A stretch of DNA of 64,000 nucleotides, from positions 21,497 to 85,496 of the forward strand of contig JBGSTO010000266.1 in assembly GCA_041736465.1 (NCBI GenBank), written 5' to 3'. How positions within the stretch are numbered: position 1 is the first letter of the stretch; each line of letters starts with the position of its first letter. This document shows positions 7,169 to 16,155 of this stretch, one piece after another. The notes beneath the pieces are model-generated. The model was not told the origin of the DNA. It saw only the letters and a program-made list of their open reading frames with translations, and did not search any database. The DNA comes from JAJUJL01 sp041736465. GTDB taxonomy: Bacteria; Chloroflexota; Anaerolineae; Anaerolineales; UBA4823. The translations under genes were made by a program, and so were the position numbers.

Positions 7169-10100
7169 CTAGCGGTGTATCTGGATGGAACCGCCTCCCA
7201 GGGGCTGAGCGAAGCCGTTATCGTACACGAGCTGCACACCGGCTCCCTGTCCCTGCCAGATCATCAGGCGGAAGGTATCCGTATCAGCATCGGACACCCA
7301 CAGCCGGAAGAAGTAATGCCCGCTCCCGTTGATCGTACCACTGCCCAACATCTCGGCTTGCGCTCCGTCTGGGAAAACCACCAGCCATTCAAATGCCTGG
7401 GCTTTAAAATTCAGATCGCCTTTCTTGAAGTCAAACTCAAGGTTCCCGCGCGGCGACTGTTCACCATCCTTGTACTGCACTTCCAGGCCGAAATTGGCCT
7501 TGCCGGTTGCATCAGGATCAGAAGCCAATGCTCCGGCTGGCGAATCGATCCAGCCGCCAGCAGTGACGAAACCGGCATCCGGATCATAGACGATGACTTC
7601 AGCGCTGTCCACATCGCTCAGCCCGCCGTCGTCAGTGGCGCGGACTGAAACGCTGAAGAAACCAGGCCCTTCCGCCGCGAAGTAATCGACGTGCATGCCC
7701 GGGGTTTCGAAGATGCCGTCGTTATCCAGGTCCCACTCGAAAGTCAGGGGATCGTGGTTCGGATCGGTGGCAGTAGCCATTAGGGTGACATATTCACCCT
7801 TACGCACGAGGTACGGCCCACCTGCGTCCACGGTTGGCGGAGCGTTGAGATCCAGGTCCACAAGCACCGCGTCATGGTCCGAGATGCGGAATTCATCCGG
7901 CGCAAACAGGTCATCGACCTGCGCGGGGCTCTTGAAGTTCGTGTTGTAGTCCAGGACGCTGGGTTCATCCGAGTTGATGTGCCATGCTTCCGTTCCAACC
8001 ACCTGAGAAGTGAGATTTGCTGAGCTTAAGGCATAGTCCAGATAGCCCCATTGGCCGTCGAACACATAAGAGTATGCCTGTGACCCACCGAACAATGCCT
8101 CCAGGTTGGTATACGCTCCGGCCTCAATGGCGCGGATCGGATCCTCCTTGGCATAGGAATTCAAGTCGCCGATAATCAGCACGTCGGCATCACCGCTGGC
8201 GGTGGGGTCGGCAGCCAGCCAGGAAACCATTCCCTGTGCAGCCGCCAGGCGGGTCAGGTTGCAGTTCCCCTGCCCATCGCCCAGGTCCGGATCCGATGGC
8301 ACTGGAGAAACATTATCTTCACACGATGAACCCTTGGACTTCAGGTGATTGACCACAACCGTCAGGCGCGCACCATTGGACTGCTCGAAGGTCTGCGCCA
8401 GAGCCGGGCGGCTGCGCTGGATCAAGTCAGTAAGGGTGGTGAACAAACCAAAGGCGCCATCGTTGATCACTGCGGTTTGACCCACCGGCGTTACCGCGGC
8501 GGGTTTATACAGCAAGCCCACCTTGATCGCGTCCACACCCAGCGAATAATACTCGCCCGTACCAGCATCGGCATCGATGAAGGCATAGGTGCCGGGAGCT
8601 GTAGCAGCGTTGAGGTAATCCACCAGGGTCTGTAATGTGCTGTCTGCACCGTAGCCATCATTCTCGATCTCGACCACGCCGATGATATCGGCGTTGCTCT
8701 TGGTGATCGCCGCCACCGTTTTCACGGTCTGGCGATCAAACTCGAGCTGGCTTTCCGCGCCGCGGCAGTCGGCATCGGTGCCGCTTGGGTAGCAGCCGGG
8801 TGTGGCGGTGTTTCTGTCATTGAAGGTGTTGAAATAGTTCAACAGGTTCATGCTCGCCACCCTCAAGCTGCCTGCCACCTCAGGCGCTGCGGCTGGGCGC
8901 TGGTTGTCTGCCTGGAAATCAGGCACGCCGCCGCCCATGGCGTTCACCGGGCGCAGACGGTAAGCGTTGGGGCTGGCACTGTTGCCCGCCCATCCATAGG
9001 TCATCACCCCGACCATGCCGGCAGCGCTATCTCCGCCGCGCAGTGTATTGCTGGCGCTCAGTGGGAAACCACCTCGGGCGAACAATATCGGGTCCGGGTT
9101 CTGGTTGTTCAATTCATCATCGACGATGATCCGGTTCAGGTTATTCGCTGCCTGAATTGCCAGTGCTGGCGCACCCGGTAAAGCCAGGTGGGTGGGCTGG
9201 CGCAGGCGGTCGCCGGAAGACATCACCACCTGTCCAAAACGACCCAACTGGAAGTGTTCGGTGACGTACAGGGTCTGCGGCATGCGTACCAGCATGCCCT
9301 CGAAGCGCTCCAGGTAATCGGTCGACGGGAAAGGCAAGTTCACATCCACCGGCGCCACTGTCGCGGCTTCTCCGCAGCTTTGGATGTTCGAGGCGCTGAC
9401 CTGTGTCTGGGCCTGGAACTCACTGGCAGTGCCGCTGACACGCACCACCTGGCCCAGGCTGACGGAATTGAGGTCGCCATTGAATACAAAGATGCCGTCC
9501 GATGTGTTCGCATCTCCGTCTCCGTAGATGTCCTGCAGGTAAAAACCGCGCAAAGCAGGGGATGGACCTTCATAGTCGCCGACGACCACCCCTTGTGTGC
9601 TCACCGCGCCGGTGATGGCTGCCGCCAATCCACTGCCCTGGATCGCGTAGACAGGGGTGAAAGGCATCAAGCATACCGATCCGGGTGTAAAGCTGAAGCT
9701 GTAATCAGACGCCATGGCATCCGGGGGATCCAATACATCCGCATCAGATACATTTGCAGCAAACACAGTCACCGTGCACACATCATCGATCGTAAAATCG
9801 TTATCCGGGTTGAGTGTAAACACAGCGGGTCCACCGCTCACCGCCACGTTCGCTGTGCCGCGCACCCCACTGATCGAGCAGTTGACGCTGAACCAATCAC
9901 CGGAGACAACCACATCTTCGCTAAACGTAATCTGGATATCTGTATCTACAGCAATCCCGCCAACCCCGTCAACCGGCAGCGTTGCCGCTACCACAGGCGC
10001 CTGGTCTGCTGCATGCGCGCCCAGGTAGCTGAACGTATTGATCGCATACCCATCCCACTGCACAGCCGGGTCGAATCCATCCGAGCCGACGGGATCGCCA

Positions 10101-10606
10101 GCCTCCACGCTGGATTTCCGCACCAGGGTGTTATCGGCAGTGCTGGTCAAACCGCTTCCCCACTCCGTGACCGGATTAAATCCGATCTGTCCGATGACAT
10201 CGATGATGGTTGTGCCCTTGCGCAGCACGACAGCATCATTGCCGTTGAACCAGCCTGCGCCGTTGGTTTGGTCCGCCTGTGCCAGGATGACTGCCTCCGC
10301 ACTGCTCTGCGCCAGGACGAAAACATCTCCATCTGCCACGCTGCCAACAAGATTAATCGTCAACCCTGCGCTGATGTTGCCGTTGAAGTACATCTGAACG
10401 TTGTAGCCACCTGCAGTCAGGTCAACCGCTGCTCCGGTGCCGTTGTAGATCTCCAGCGCCTTGTTATTGCTGCTACCCTCGATGTATTCAGAAAAGAACA
10501 GCTCGCTGGGCGCAGCTCGTACGGTCTGAGGTGCGACCGGAAAGCCAGCCATGATCAGTGTAATCAGCAAGACAGCGGCAAATATTTGTCGGAAGACAGG
10601 TTTCAT
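7169..10606 (-). CDS. Secreted ExeM/NucH-type endonuclease with lamin-tail, Big_5, PKD and post-COAP-1-like domains
   Basis: A 1145-residue extracellular nuclease. Domains in order: signal peptide (1-31); lamin-tail domain (about 35-195, FFSEYIEGSSNNKALEIYN); SbsA/Big_5 Ig-like domain (about 203-308); ExeM-type OB-like domain (about 325-420); endonuclease/exonuclease/phosphatase domain (about 581-915) with LRVASMNLLNYF, VVEIENDG, VVNHLKSKG, IIGDLNSY and ISDHDAVLV; a PKD repeat (about 920-1008); and a C-terminal post-COAP-1-like domain (GGWIDSPAGA, GKANFGLEV). The nuclease motifs appear intact. The likely role is degradation of extracellular DNA for nutrients or biofilm remodelling. It is monocistronic, with its own promoter and a structured leader, and sits back to back with the c-di-GMP-controlled gene. 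ATG at 10606 follows AAGGAGAAAGAG. Confidence 0.9.
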   Translation of the reverse strand: MKPVFRQIFAAVLLITLIMAGFPVAPQTVRAAPSELFFSEYIEGSSNNKALEIYNGTGAAVDLTAGGYNVQMYFNGNISAGLTINLVGSVADGDVFVLAQSSAEAVILAQADQTNGAGWFNGNDAVVLRKGTTIIDVIGQIGFNPVTEWGSGLTSTADNTLVRKSSVEAGDPVGSDGFDPAVQWDGYAINTFSYLGAHAADQAPVVAATLPVDGVGGIAVDTDIQITFSEDVVVSGDWFSVNCSISGVRGTANVAVSGGPAVFTLNPDNDFTIDDVCTVTVFAANVSDADVLDPPDAMASDYSFSFTPGSVCLMPFTPVYAIQGSGLAAAITGAVSTQGVVVGDYEGPSPALRGFYLQDIYGDGDANTSDGIFVFNGDLNSVSLGQVVRVSGTASEFQAQTQVSASNIQSCGEAATVAPVDVNLPFPSTDYLERFEGMLVRMPQTLYVTEHFQLGRFGQVVMSSGDRLRQPTHLALPGAPALAIQAANNLNRIIVDDELNNQNPDPILFARGGFPLSASNTLRGGDSAAGMVGVMTYGWAGNSASPNAYRLRPVNAMGGGVPDFQADNQRPAAAPEVAGSLRVASMNLLNYFNTFNDRNTATPGCYPSGTDADCRGAESQLEFDRQTVKTVAAITKSNADIIGVVEIENDGYGADSTLQTLVDYLNAATAPGTYAFIDADAGTGEYYSLGVDAIKVGLLYKPAAVTPVGQTAVINDGAFGLFTTLTDLIQRSRPALAQTFEQSNGARLTVVVNHLKSKGSSCEDNVSPVPSDPDLGDGQGNCNLTRLAAAQGMVSWLAADPTASGDADVLIIGDLNSYAKEDPIRAIEAGAYTNLEALFGGSQAYSYVFDGQWGYLDYALSSANLTSQVVGTEAWHINSDEPSVLDYNTNFKSPAQVDDLFAPDEFRISDHDAVLVDLDLNAPPTVDAGGPYLVRKGEYVTLMATATDPNHDPLTFEWDLDNDGIFETPGMHVDYFAAEGPGFFSVSVRATDDGGLSDVDSAEVIVYDPDAGFVTAGGWIDSPAGALASDPDATGKANFGLEVQYKDGEQSPRGNLEFDFKKGDLNFKAQAFEWLVVFPDGAQAEMLGSGTINGSGHYFFRLWVSDADTDTFRLMIWQGQGAGVQLVYDNGFAQPLGGGSIQIHR

Positions 10607-10675
10607 TGCGCTCTTTCTCCTTAATGTGTAATGGGACTTGGAAATATCAAACTGCGAAAATTCTCTACAACATAC

Positions 10676-10724
10676 TCCCCAGGCAGATCTTGAAGATCTG
10701 CCTGGGGAACCTGATCCTTCAGGT
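10676..10724 (-). promoter_or_regulatory. Tandem hairpins in the nuclease mRNA leader
   Basis: A 33-base near-complete palindrome (16-bp arms 10676-10691 and 10693-10708 around one base) directly abuts a second hairpin (ACCTGA 10709-10714, TCAGGT 10719-10724, 4-base loop). Both lie between the promoter at 10753-10781 and the start codon at 10606. No U-run follows, so they are leader structures, or a cruciform/operator, rather than a terminator. Confidence 0.7.
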
Positions 10725-10752
10725 AGAACTGCATCCCTCCAACGACATCTTT

Positions 10753-10781
10753 ATTGTAGATGAGACCTTACAAAAATGCAA
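10753..10781 (-). promoter_or_regulatory. Candidate sigma70 promoter of the nuclease gene
   Basis: Minus-strand TTGCAT (10776-10781), 17-base spacer, TACAAT (10753-10758). It predicts a leader of about 140 bases that contains the tandem hairpins. Confidence 0.6.
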
Positions 10782-10902
10782 GCTTATAGCCGATATTTAG
10801 TAAATCTCCGTTGCAGAACAATATAAACGAATACTCATGCTGTATGGTTAAGGATTTGGTAAAATGTTGTTAAATTCTCAGATTCTCTTTTCAGGAGTCC
10901 TT

Positions 10903-11436
10903 GTGGCTAAATCCAGACCAGCAGTATACGGGCGTATCGCCCAATCATTTCACTGGCTGAGCGCTGCGCTCATACTGATCATGGCACCCATGGGTCTGAT
11001 CATGGTGCGTATGGCAGATAGTACTCTGCGCAACAGCCTGTACCGTGTTCATGTGACAATCGGAATGCTGGTGGTCGTGTTGACCCTGGCGCGCCTGGTG
11101 TGGGCTTTTCTCGAGTCACAACCAGACTCCCCTGCAGGGATCCAGGGCAGACACGTGTGGCTCTATAAAGGTGTTCATTACCTCTTTTATGTCATCCTGT
11201 TTGCCCTGGGAAGCACAGGCGCTGGCATGCTGCTCATAAGCGGTATTGGCTTGTTCCCAGGCAACGTCACACCGCAGGCGATCACACAAGGAATTCTGCC
11301 TCAATCCGGGCACATGCTCATGTCGCGAATTTTCATGGCGCTGCTGGCTGCACACTTATTTGGCATCTTCCAGTATCAATTTACTAAAGAAGATGTGCTG
11401 AACCGGATGGGCCTGAAACTTGGAATGGGTAAATAA
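10903..11436 (+). CDS. Cytochrome b561 family protein
   Basis: A 177-residue membrane di-haem protein of the bacterial cytochrome b561/YodB type. It has four hydrophobic helices and histidines in the expected places (QSFHWLSAA, VHVTIGM/RVHVTIG, VHYLFYVILFALG, AAHLFGIFQYQF). It would move electrons between quinol and an acceptor or superoxide in the inner membrane. GTG at 10903 is chosen because AGGAG lies five bases upstream, and an ATG at 10864 would add 13 unconserved residues. The next gene starts 5 bases after its stop, so the two are probably co-transcribed. Confidence 0.85.
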   Translation: MAKSRPAVYGRIAQSFHWLSAALILIMAPMGLIMVRMADSTLRNSLYRVHVTIGMLVVVLTLARLVWAFLESQPDSPAGIQGRHVWLYKGVHYLFYVILFALGSTGAGMLLISGIGLFPGNVTPQAITQGILPQSGHMLMSRIFMALLAAHLFGIFQYQFTKEDVLNRMGLKLGMGK

Positions 11437-11441
11437 TTTCA

Positions 11442-12056
11442 ATGGCAAACTTGCAGCCCCGATCTAGAGAACTGCAGCCGAAAGAGCAAGCCACACCACA
11501 GCAGCGCCTGGCGCGCACCCTCACCCGGCTGGTGGGCTGGAAAGTAGAAATCGCCCAGCAGCCGCCGGATAAATGCGTGATCATCGGCGCTCACCATACC
11601 AGCAATTGGGATTTCTTTGCTGCTCTGGCGCTGAAATTCTCCTCCAACCTTAAGATCAATTTCCTCATGAAGGACAGTCTATTTCATGGGCCGCTGGGTT
11701 GGATGGCGAATCACCTGGGCGGAATACCTGTAAACCGGGGAATGCGCACCAACCTGGTAGATCAAATCACCGAACAATTTAAACGCAGCCCTGTCTTACG
11801 CATCGCCATGTCACCCGAAGGTACGCGCAAGCAAACCACGCATTGGAAGACAGGCTTCTATTACATTGCCTTGGGAGCCAAAGTCCCCATTGTGATGGGC
11901 TACGCTGATTACCTGCGTAAGATCGTTGGTCTGGGGCCTGAGCTGCTTCCCAGCGGAGATATCCGCGCTGATTTCACCATCATTCAGGATTTTTACCGCA
12001 GTATTACCGCCAGGTATCCCCACAAAGCCAGCCAGGTAGCTCTGCTGAACCCGTAA
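11442..12056 (+). CDS. PlsC-like 1-acylglycerol-3-phosphate acyltransferase family protein
   Basis: A 204-residue acyltransferase. The HX4D catalytic motif is present as HTSNWD in GAHHTSNWDFF (about residues 48-53), and the substrate-binding block is SPEGTRK (about 124-130), with GGIPVNRG between. The family acylates lysophosphatidate or related lysolipids at the inner membrane. The absence of obvious transmembrane helices and the variant HTSNWD wording place it with the short PlsC-like proteins of uncertain substrate. It is coupled to cytochrome b561, with a gap of 5 bases. Confidence 0.85.
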   Translation: MANLQPRSRELQPKEQATPQQRLARTLTRLVGWKVEIAQQPPDKCVIIGAHHTSNWDFFAALALKFSSNLKINFLMKDSLFHGPLGWMANHLGGIPVNRGMRTNLVDQITEQFKRSPVLRIAMSPEGTRKQTTHWKTGFYYIALGAKVPIVMGYADYLRKIVGLGPELLPSGDIRADFTIIQDFYRSITARYPHKASQVALLNP

Positions 12057-12131
12057 CCACGCTTCCGGATTCATAAATACAGGCATGGACTGGGCAGATA
12101 ATTCAGGCAGAACAGACCGTGATCAAATAAT
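12057..12131. other. Short convergent intergenic gap
   Basis: Seventy-five bases between convergent genes. No hairpin with T-run is visible, so termination here may be Rho-dependent or by antisense collision. Confidence 0.4.
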
Positions 12132-14624
12132 TTACGGCGGCGCAGCGCATTCATCCAGCCCTCCGGCTTGAACCGGTGAGCCTTCCGTCCACCCGGCGGC
12201 CATTGATCCTTCCTGGGGAATCAGGCGCCGCCAGTCGAAGCCGCCCTGCTCAACAATTTCGCCGTCTTCCAGACGAACGACCAGATAGCTCCACGCACGA
12301 TCCAGCCCTTGCGCCGCCAGAAAGCCCAATGATTTTCCATCGGGGCTCCACAAGAAGTAATCGGCAAAGTTTACTGCCATCAAGCTGTGCGGCAGGCGCT
12401 CGGAAGAATTGAAATTCATCAAATACACCCCGCAGGCTGCCCCACCCTTATGGCAGGCGAAGTACGCAAGCTGGCTTCCGTCTGCAGAAAAGGCAAAATC
12501 ACCCAACTGGCTTATGTCCGGGACAAGGGAAGAAGCTTTTTCCGGTTCTAAGAGATCCAGGGTGTACAGCAAAATCGACTTCTGAACGGCATACGAGGCC
12601 GGAAAGAGTGAGAACGCCAGTCGCCTGCCATCCGGCGAGCGCTTACAAATCAATATGGATGGCAGGATCGCTCCGGTCACATCCCTCGAGCCAGCCTGCG
12701 GTTGGCTGATTGCATCTGGAAACACAACCTTACCCAGCAAATAGCTGTCGGCAAATAGCTCTAATCCGGGTAGATACGCGCCGCTGTTTGCAGGCGCAAT
12801 CGACCACTGAAAGCTCAGCCGCCCGGTGGATGGATCGTAACCTGGTGGTGCGGCGCGCCCTGGCAGCGGTTCGTGCCCTGTCCTTCCTGCATCCGCAATC
12901 GGCGGCGCGGTAGAGAGTGGCGAAACCGGGAGTCCTGAATAATCTAACGCAAACCGGTCACCCGTGTACTTCTCCGGATTGAATATCTCTGCAGGCAGCC
13001 GCGCATCAAAAACAATCCGGGTGACAACGATATCGCGCAGTGCCACTTCTGGATCTGCTCCGGAAAATTCTCTCCGGCGCAGCACCATGCCATACTGTTC
13101 ATCAACCCAGTAGCGATACATCACCGCCCCCAGCGGATTGTATGCATCCAAAACACGTGCAGGTCTGCCCGCTACATGCTCAACTTGGCTGCGATCGAAA
13201 ACGTTCACGCCAGGCGGCAAATCTTGCGGTAAGAACAGCTTCTGCAAATCCAAATCGGGCAGCAGCTCCGCAGTCAAATCCCTGTAGGTAGCACCGTTAT
13301 TAAAATCGTGACCGTATAATAATCCAGCCGAAACGACCAGGGTGCCATCCGGGTCGTCTGTAACCGGCGTTCCAGCCGGCGCACCCGTTTGCAGATCAGT
13401 GCCTGCCAGGGGCCCATAGATGATGCGCACATAATCCGGTTGGCTGACCCACACCTGCTTGCGCAGCACCTGCTGCGCTGGGCCGTAATACCCCACCGGG
13501 CCATAGTCGATCACCTGGACATCGGCCCACAAGGTTTGCCAAAGCTGTGTGCTTTGGGCAGCGCGCACCAGCAGCGCCTCTACGGGAGCCTCCTCAGGCA
13601 GGCCTGGTGGCGTTGGGCCAGGGGTGATTTCCAGGATTACTGGAGGGCGCTGCACAAGGCTGGCGGACGGCAGGCGCAGGCGCTGTCCGGGAACCAGGGT
13701 TGCACCGGCTGGCAGGTTGTTCAGCGCCAGAAGCTCCAAGGCCGGCATCTGAAGGCGGACGCTGATATTTTCAAGACTGTCGCCCGGTCGAACCGTATAG
13801 GAGACAAATCCGGGGGTGGCTTCAATCTCTGGCACGGGCGCATTCGCCTCCATCTCGACCCGCGATCGATCGCCAGCAAACCGCCCTGCCAGGAATGCAG
13901 CCAGCGCCAGAAATACCACCAGGCTTGTTTCTGTGACGCGTATTCGCCACTGGTGCAATCTGCGCTCACGGATCAGCGCGGCCTTGACCAATGCAGGCAG
14001 GTATCCATCCCACTGCCAGAAGGCAGCCAGGCTTGTAAAGCCTGAGGCCAGCGAAGACCGCACCCTATCCAGTAAAACTTTTAGGTCTTCTTGTTGAGCA
14101 GCGGCATTTGCCCCGCCGCATACATCACACTGCTGGAGGTGCGTCAATAGTTCTATCTGCAGCCGTTCAGCCCTTGCAGCCATCTCGGCGGTAGAGCATC
14201 TCGCTCCGGCTGCGCCATCCTCTGGATCCAGCAGGCCTGCCGCAACCGCTACTGCCCACACATCCCAACCCTGCCCTACATGCTTACTCCGCAGCACATC
14301 CCATAGGCAGCGATCATTGACACTTAGCTTTGCCTCAGGCGGGAGCGCTGAAAGCGGCCTGTGCCCGTGCAGTCCAGGCGCGTGTTTCAATACCCAGGCC
14401 AGCAAAGAGTCGTTTTGCCAATATCGCCTGCGATCGTTGACTGCTCGGGCGACCATTACAGCGATCCAATGAGCGCTCTCGTCCGGTGAAGAAAATAAGC
14501 TGGCAGCTATAGGCTTCAGGCTGGGTAAAATCGTCTGCAGTACGGCCTGTGCCAATTCTGCATCGCTTACCTGAGAGTCGTGAAACATCCAGGCTGGGCC
14601 TGGCGTGAGCTCGGGCTGGTTCAT
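12132..14624 (-). CDS. Membrane protein with anti-sigma-type zinc motif, LysM and TolB-like propeller repeats
   Basis: 830 residues, function unknown. The cytoplasmic part carries HLQQCDVC (His162, Cys166, Cys169), an exact HX3CX2C motif as in zinc anti-sigma factors. One transmembrane helix follows (about 233-250). Outside lie a LysM domain (275-319, YTVRPGDSLENISVRL), a beta-rich middle region resembling outer-membrane lipoprotein carrier/LolA-type domains (about 340-560), and C-terminal WD40/PD40 repeats (RSPDGRRLAFSL, FSADGSQLAYF, WSPDGKSLGF). No sigma-factor gene is adjacent. The gene begins 7 bases after the FGGY kinase stop, so it ends the long catabolic operon. It could sense envelope or peptidoglycan state; that is inference. 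Confidence 0.7.
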   Translation of the reverse strand: MNQPELTPGPAWMFHDSQVSDAELAQAVLQTILPSLKPIAASLFSSPDESAHWIAVMVARAVNDRRRYWQNDSLLAWVLKHAPGLHGHRPLSALPPEAKLSVNDRCLWDVLRSKHVGQGWDVWAVAVAAGLLDPEDGAAGARCSTAEMAARAERLQIELLTHLQQCDVCGGANAAAQQEDLKVLLDRVRSSLASGFTSLAAFWQWDGYLPALVKAALIRERRLHQWRIRVTETSLVVFLALAAFLAGRFAGDRSRVEMEANAPVPEIEATPGFVSYTVRPGDSLENISVRLQMPALELLALNNLPAGATLVPGQRLRLPSASLVQRPPVILEITPGPTPPGLPEEAPVEALLVRAAQSTQLWQTLWADVQVIDYGPVGYYGPAQQVLRKQVWVSQPDYVRIIYGPLAGTDLQTGAPAGTPVTDDPDGTLVVSAGLLYGHDFNNGATYRDLTAELLPDLDLQKLFLPQDLPPGVNVFDRSQVEHVAGRPARVLDAYNPLGAVMYRYWVDEQYGMVLRRREFSGADPEVALRDIVVTRIVFDARLPAEIFNPEKYTGDRFALDYSGLPVSPLSTAPPIADAGRTGHEPLPGRAAPPGYDPSTGRLSFQWSIAPANSGAYLPGLELFADSYLLGKVVFPDAISQPQAGSRDVTGAILPSILICKRSPDGRRLAFSLFPASYAVQKSILLYTLDLLEPEKASSLVPDISQLGDFAFSADGSQLAYFACHKGGAACGVYLMNFNSSERLPHSLMAVNFADYFLWSPDGKSLGFLAAQGLDRAWSYLVVRLEDGEIVEQGGFDWRRLIPQEGSMAAGWTEGSPVQAGGLDECAAPP

Positions 14625-14631
14625 TTGCCGG

Positions 14632-16155
14632 TTATTTTAATTGATCGTAGAGCGCTTTGTACTGTTGGTAAACAGGCGAGTAAATGGCTGCAGCTTGCGG
14701 GTCAGGTGCGATTGTTCGTACCGCCGGGATGAGCCGGGCTGCCGCATCCAGGCTCTCCACCAGGCCTGCTGCTACCAAAGGCCAGATGGCAGCGCCGGTG
14801 GCAGACGTTTCACCCGACTCTGGAATCTCCAGCACCTGCCCAAGCACGTCAGCGTTGAGCTGCAGCCAGAAGGCCGAACGCGTAAAACCACCGGAGGCGC
14901 GTAAGCTGTGGAAGCGGGCTCCAGACTCACGCAGGGCCTCGTCCAATGTGCGAAAGCGAAAGGCAATCCCTTCTATCAAAGCGCGGGTGATGTGCGCCGG
15001 ACCGTGGCGCAGGCTCAAACCGGTAAAAGCCCCGCGCGCCTGGGGGTTCCACCCCGGGCTGCGTTCACCGGCGAACAAGGGCAGACACAGCACGCCATCA
15101 GCTCCTGGCGGCGACTGCTGCGCCAACTGCAGCAGATCATCGAAGGATGGCCCTCCTGCTCCGGGAGCCGCCTGAAGGAACAGGTCGCGCAGCCAGGTAA
15201 GCGCCAAGCCGCCGTTATTGATAGCGCCACCCACCAGATACCGTCTGCCGTCCACCCGGTAGCACCAGGTGCGAGCGTGTTCATCCAACAGCGGCTCTAA
15301 CGAAAAGAAACGCAGCGCTCCACTCGTGCCGATCATCAAGACCGCCGTCTCGGCAGACACCGCTCCGGCGCCCAGGTTCGAGTTGGCTGCATCCGATGCG
15401 CCCAGCACAACCGGCGTGCCCTCCGGCAAGTCCAACGCGCGCGCAGCTTCGGGCAGCAGCCCGGGCAGGCTGTCTTCTGCATCGCCGAGCGGTGAGAGTT
15501 GATCGGACGAAAGCCCGGATAGAGCCAGCGCCTGGCTATCCCAGGTGAGTGTGCGCACATTCAGCATTCCCGTGCCGGCAGCAATGGCATAATCCAGGCG
15601 ATACTGTCCGGTTAGTTTGTGCAGCACGTATTCTTTAGCCGAAACAAAATGCGCCGCCCGCCCAAATACGTCGGGATGGGTCTGTCGCAGCCACAAGATT
15701 TTGTAGAGTGGGTACATGGCATGCACCGGGCACCCGGTTCGCAGGTATAGACCCCGACTGGCAGAATCCTGTTTGATTTCTGCCGCCTGCTGGGCAGCCC
15801 GCGCATCTGCCCAGGTATACACACCGGTCAATGGGCGGCCGCGAACGTCAAGTCCCAGTATGCTGTGCAGTGTCCCGCCCACACTCAAACCGGCGCACGG
15901 CTTTTTCATCAAATCCGGGTGATCGCGTCTGGCGGCAGATACCGCTTGCCGGCAGGCAGCTGCCAGGCCCGTGAAGAGCTCGTCAGCGTCCTGCTCCTCG
16001 AAACCACCGGTATGGAGCAGATCCACCGCACCAAGAGCATAGTCGCTCGATCCGAGGGCGCGGGGTTGTAAAGCAGCATCCACGATAACGGCTTTACACG
16101 AACCGGTCCCCAAATCCAGACCTAAAGACCAGGCATCCATCTGTGTCGCATTCAT
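14632..16155 (-). CDS. FGGY-family carbohydrate kinase (gluconokinase/xylulokinase-like)
   Basis: A 507-residue sugar kinase. The N-terminal phosphate loop is LGLDLGTGSCKAVIVD, the central block is YTWADARAAQQ, and the C-terminal FGGY-type nucleotide-binding segments are GTSGALRFFS, LRASGGFTRSAFWLQLNADVLG and ATGAAIWPLVAAG. The segment VLGASDAANSNLGAGAV resembles bacterial gluconokinases, while the overall length also fits xylulokinase. Its ATG overlaps the preceding dehydrogenase stop (ATGA at 16152-16155), a sign of translational coupling. In this operon it probably phosphorylates a sugar acid or ketose made by the upstream oxidoreductases. The exact substrate is unresolved. Confidence 0.85.
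   Translation of the reverse strand: MNATQMDAWSLGLDLGTGSCKAVIVDAALQPRALGSSDYALGAVDLLHTGGFEEQDADELFTGLAAACRQAVSAARRDHPDLMKKPCAGLSVGGTLHSILGLDVRGRPLTGVYTWADARAAQQAAEIKQDSASRGLYLRTGCPVHAMYPLYKILWLRQTHPDVFGRAAHFVSAKEYVLHKLTGQYRLDYAIAAGTGMLNVRTLTWDSQALALSGLSSDQLSPLGDAEDSLPGLLPEAARALDLPEGTPVVLGASDAANSNLGAGAVSAETAVLMIGTSGALRFFSLEPLLDEHARTWCYRVDGRRYLVGGAINNGGLALTWLRDLFLQAAPGAGGPSFDDLLQLAQQSPPGADGVLCLPLFAGERSPGWNPQARGAFTGLSLRHGPAHITRALIEGIAFRFRTLDEALRESGARFHSLRASGGFTRSAFWLQLNADVLGQVLEIPESGETSATGAAIWPLVAAGLVESLDAAARLIPAVRTIAPDPQAAAIYSPVYQQYKALYDQLK

Noticed and set aside
9188..10624. Open frame of 478 codons on the plus strand opposite the nuclease gene
   Set aside because: It mirrors the codon pattern of a well-supported secreted nuclease, has no recognisable domains and no ribosome-binding site, and is typical of antisense frames in GC-rich genes.
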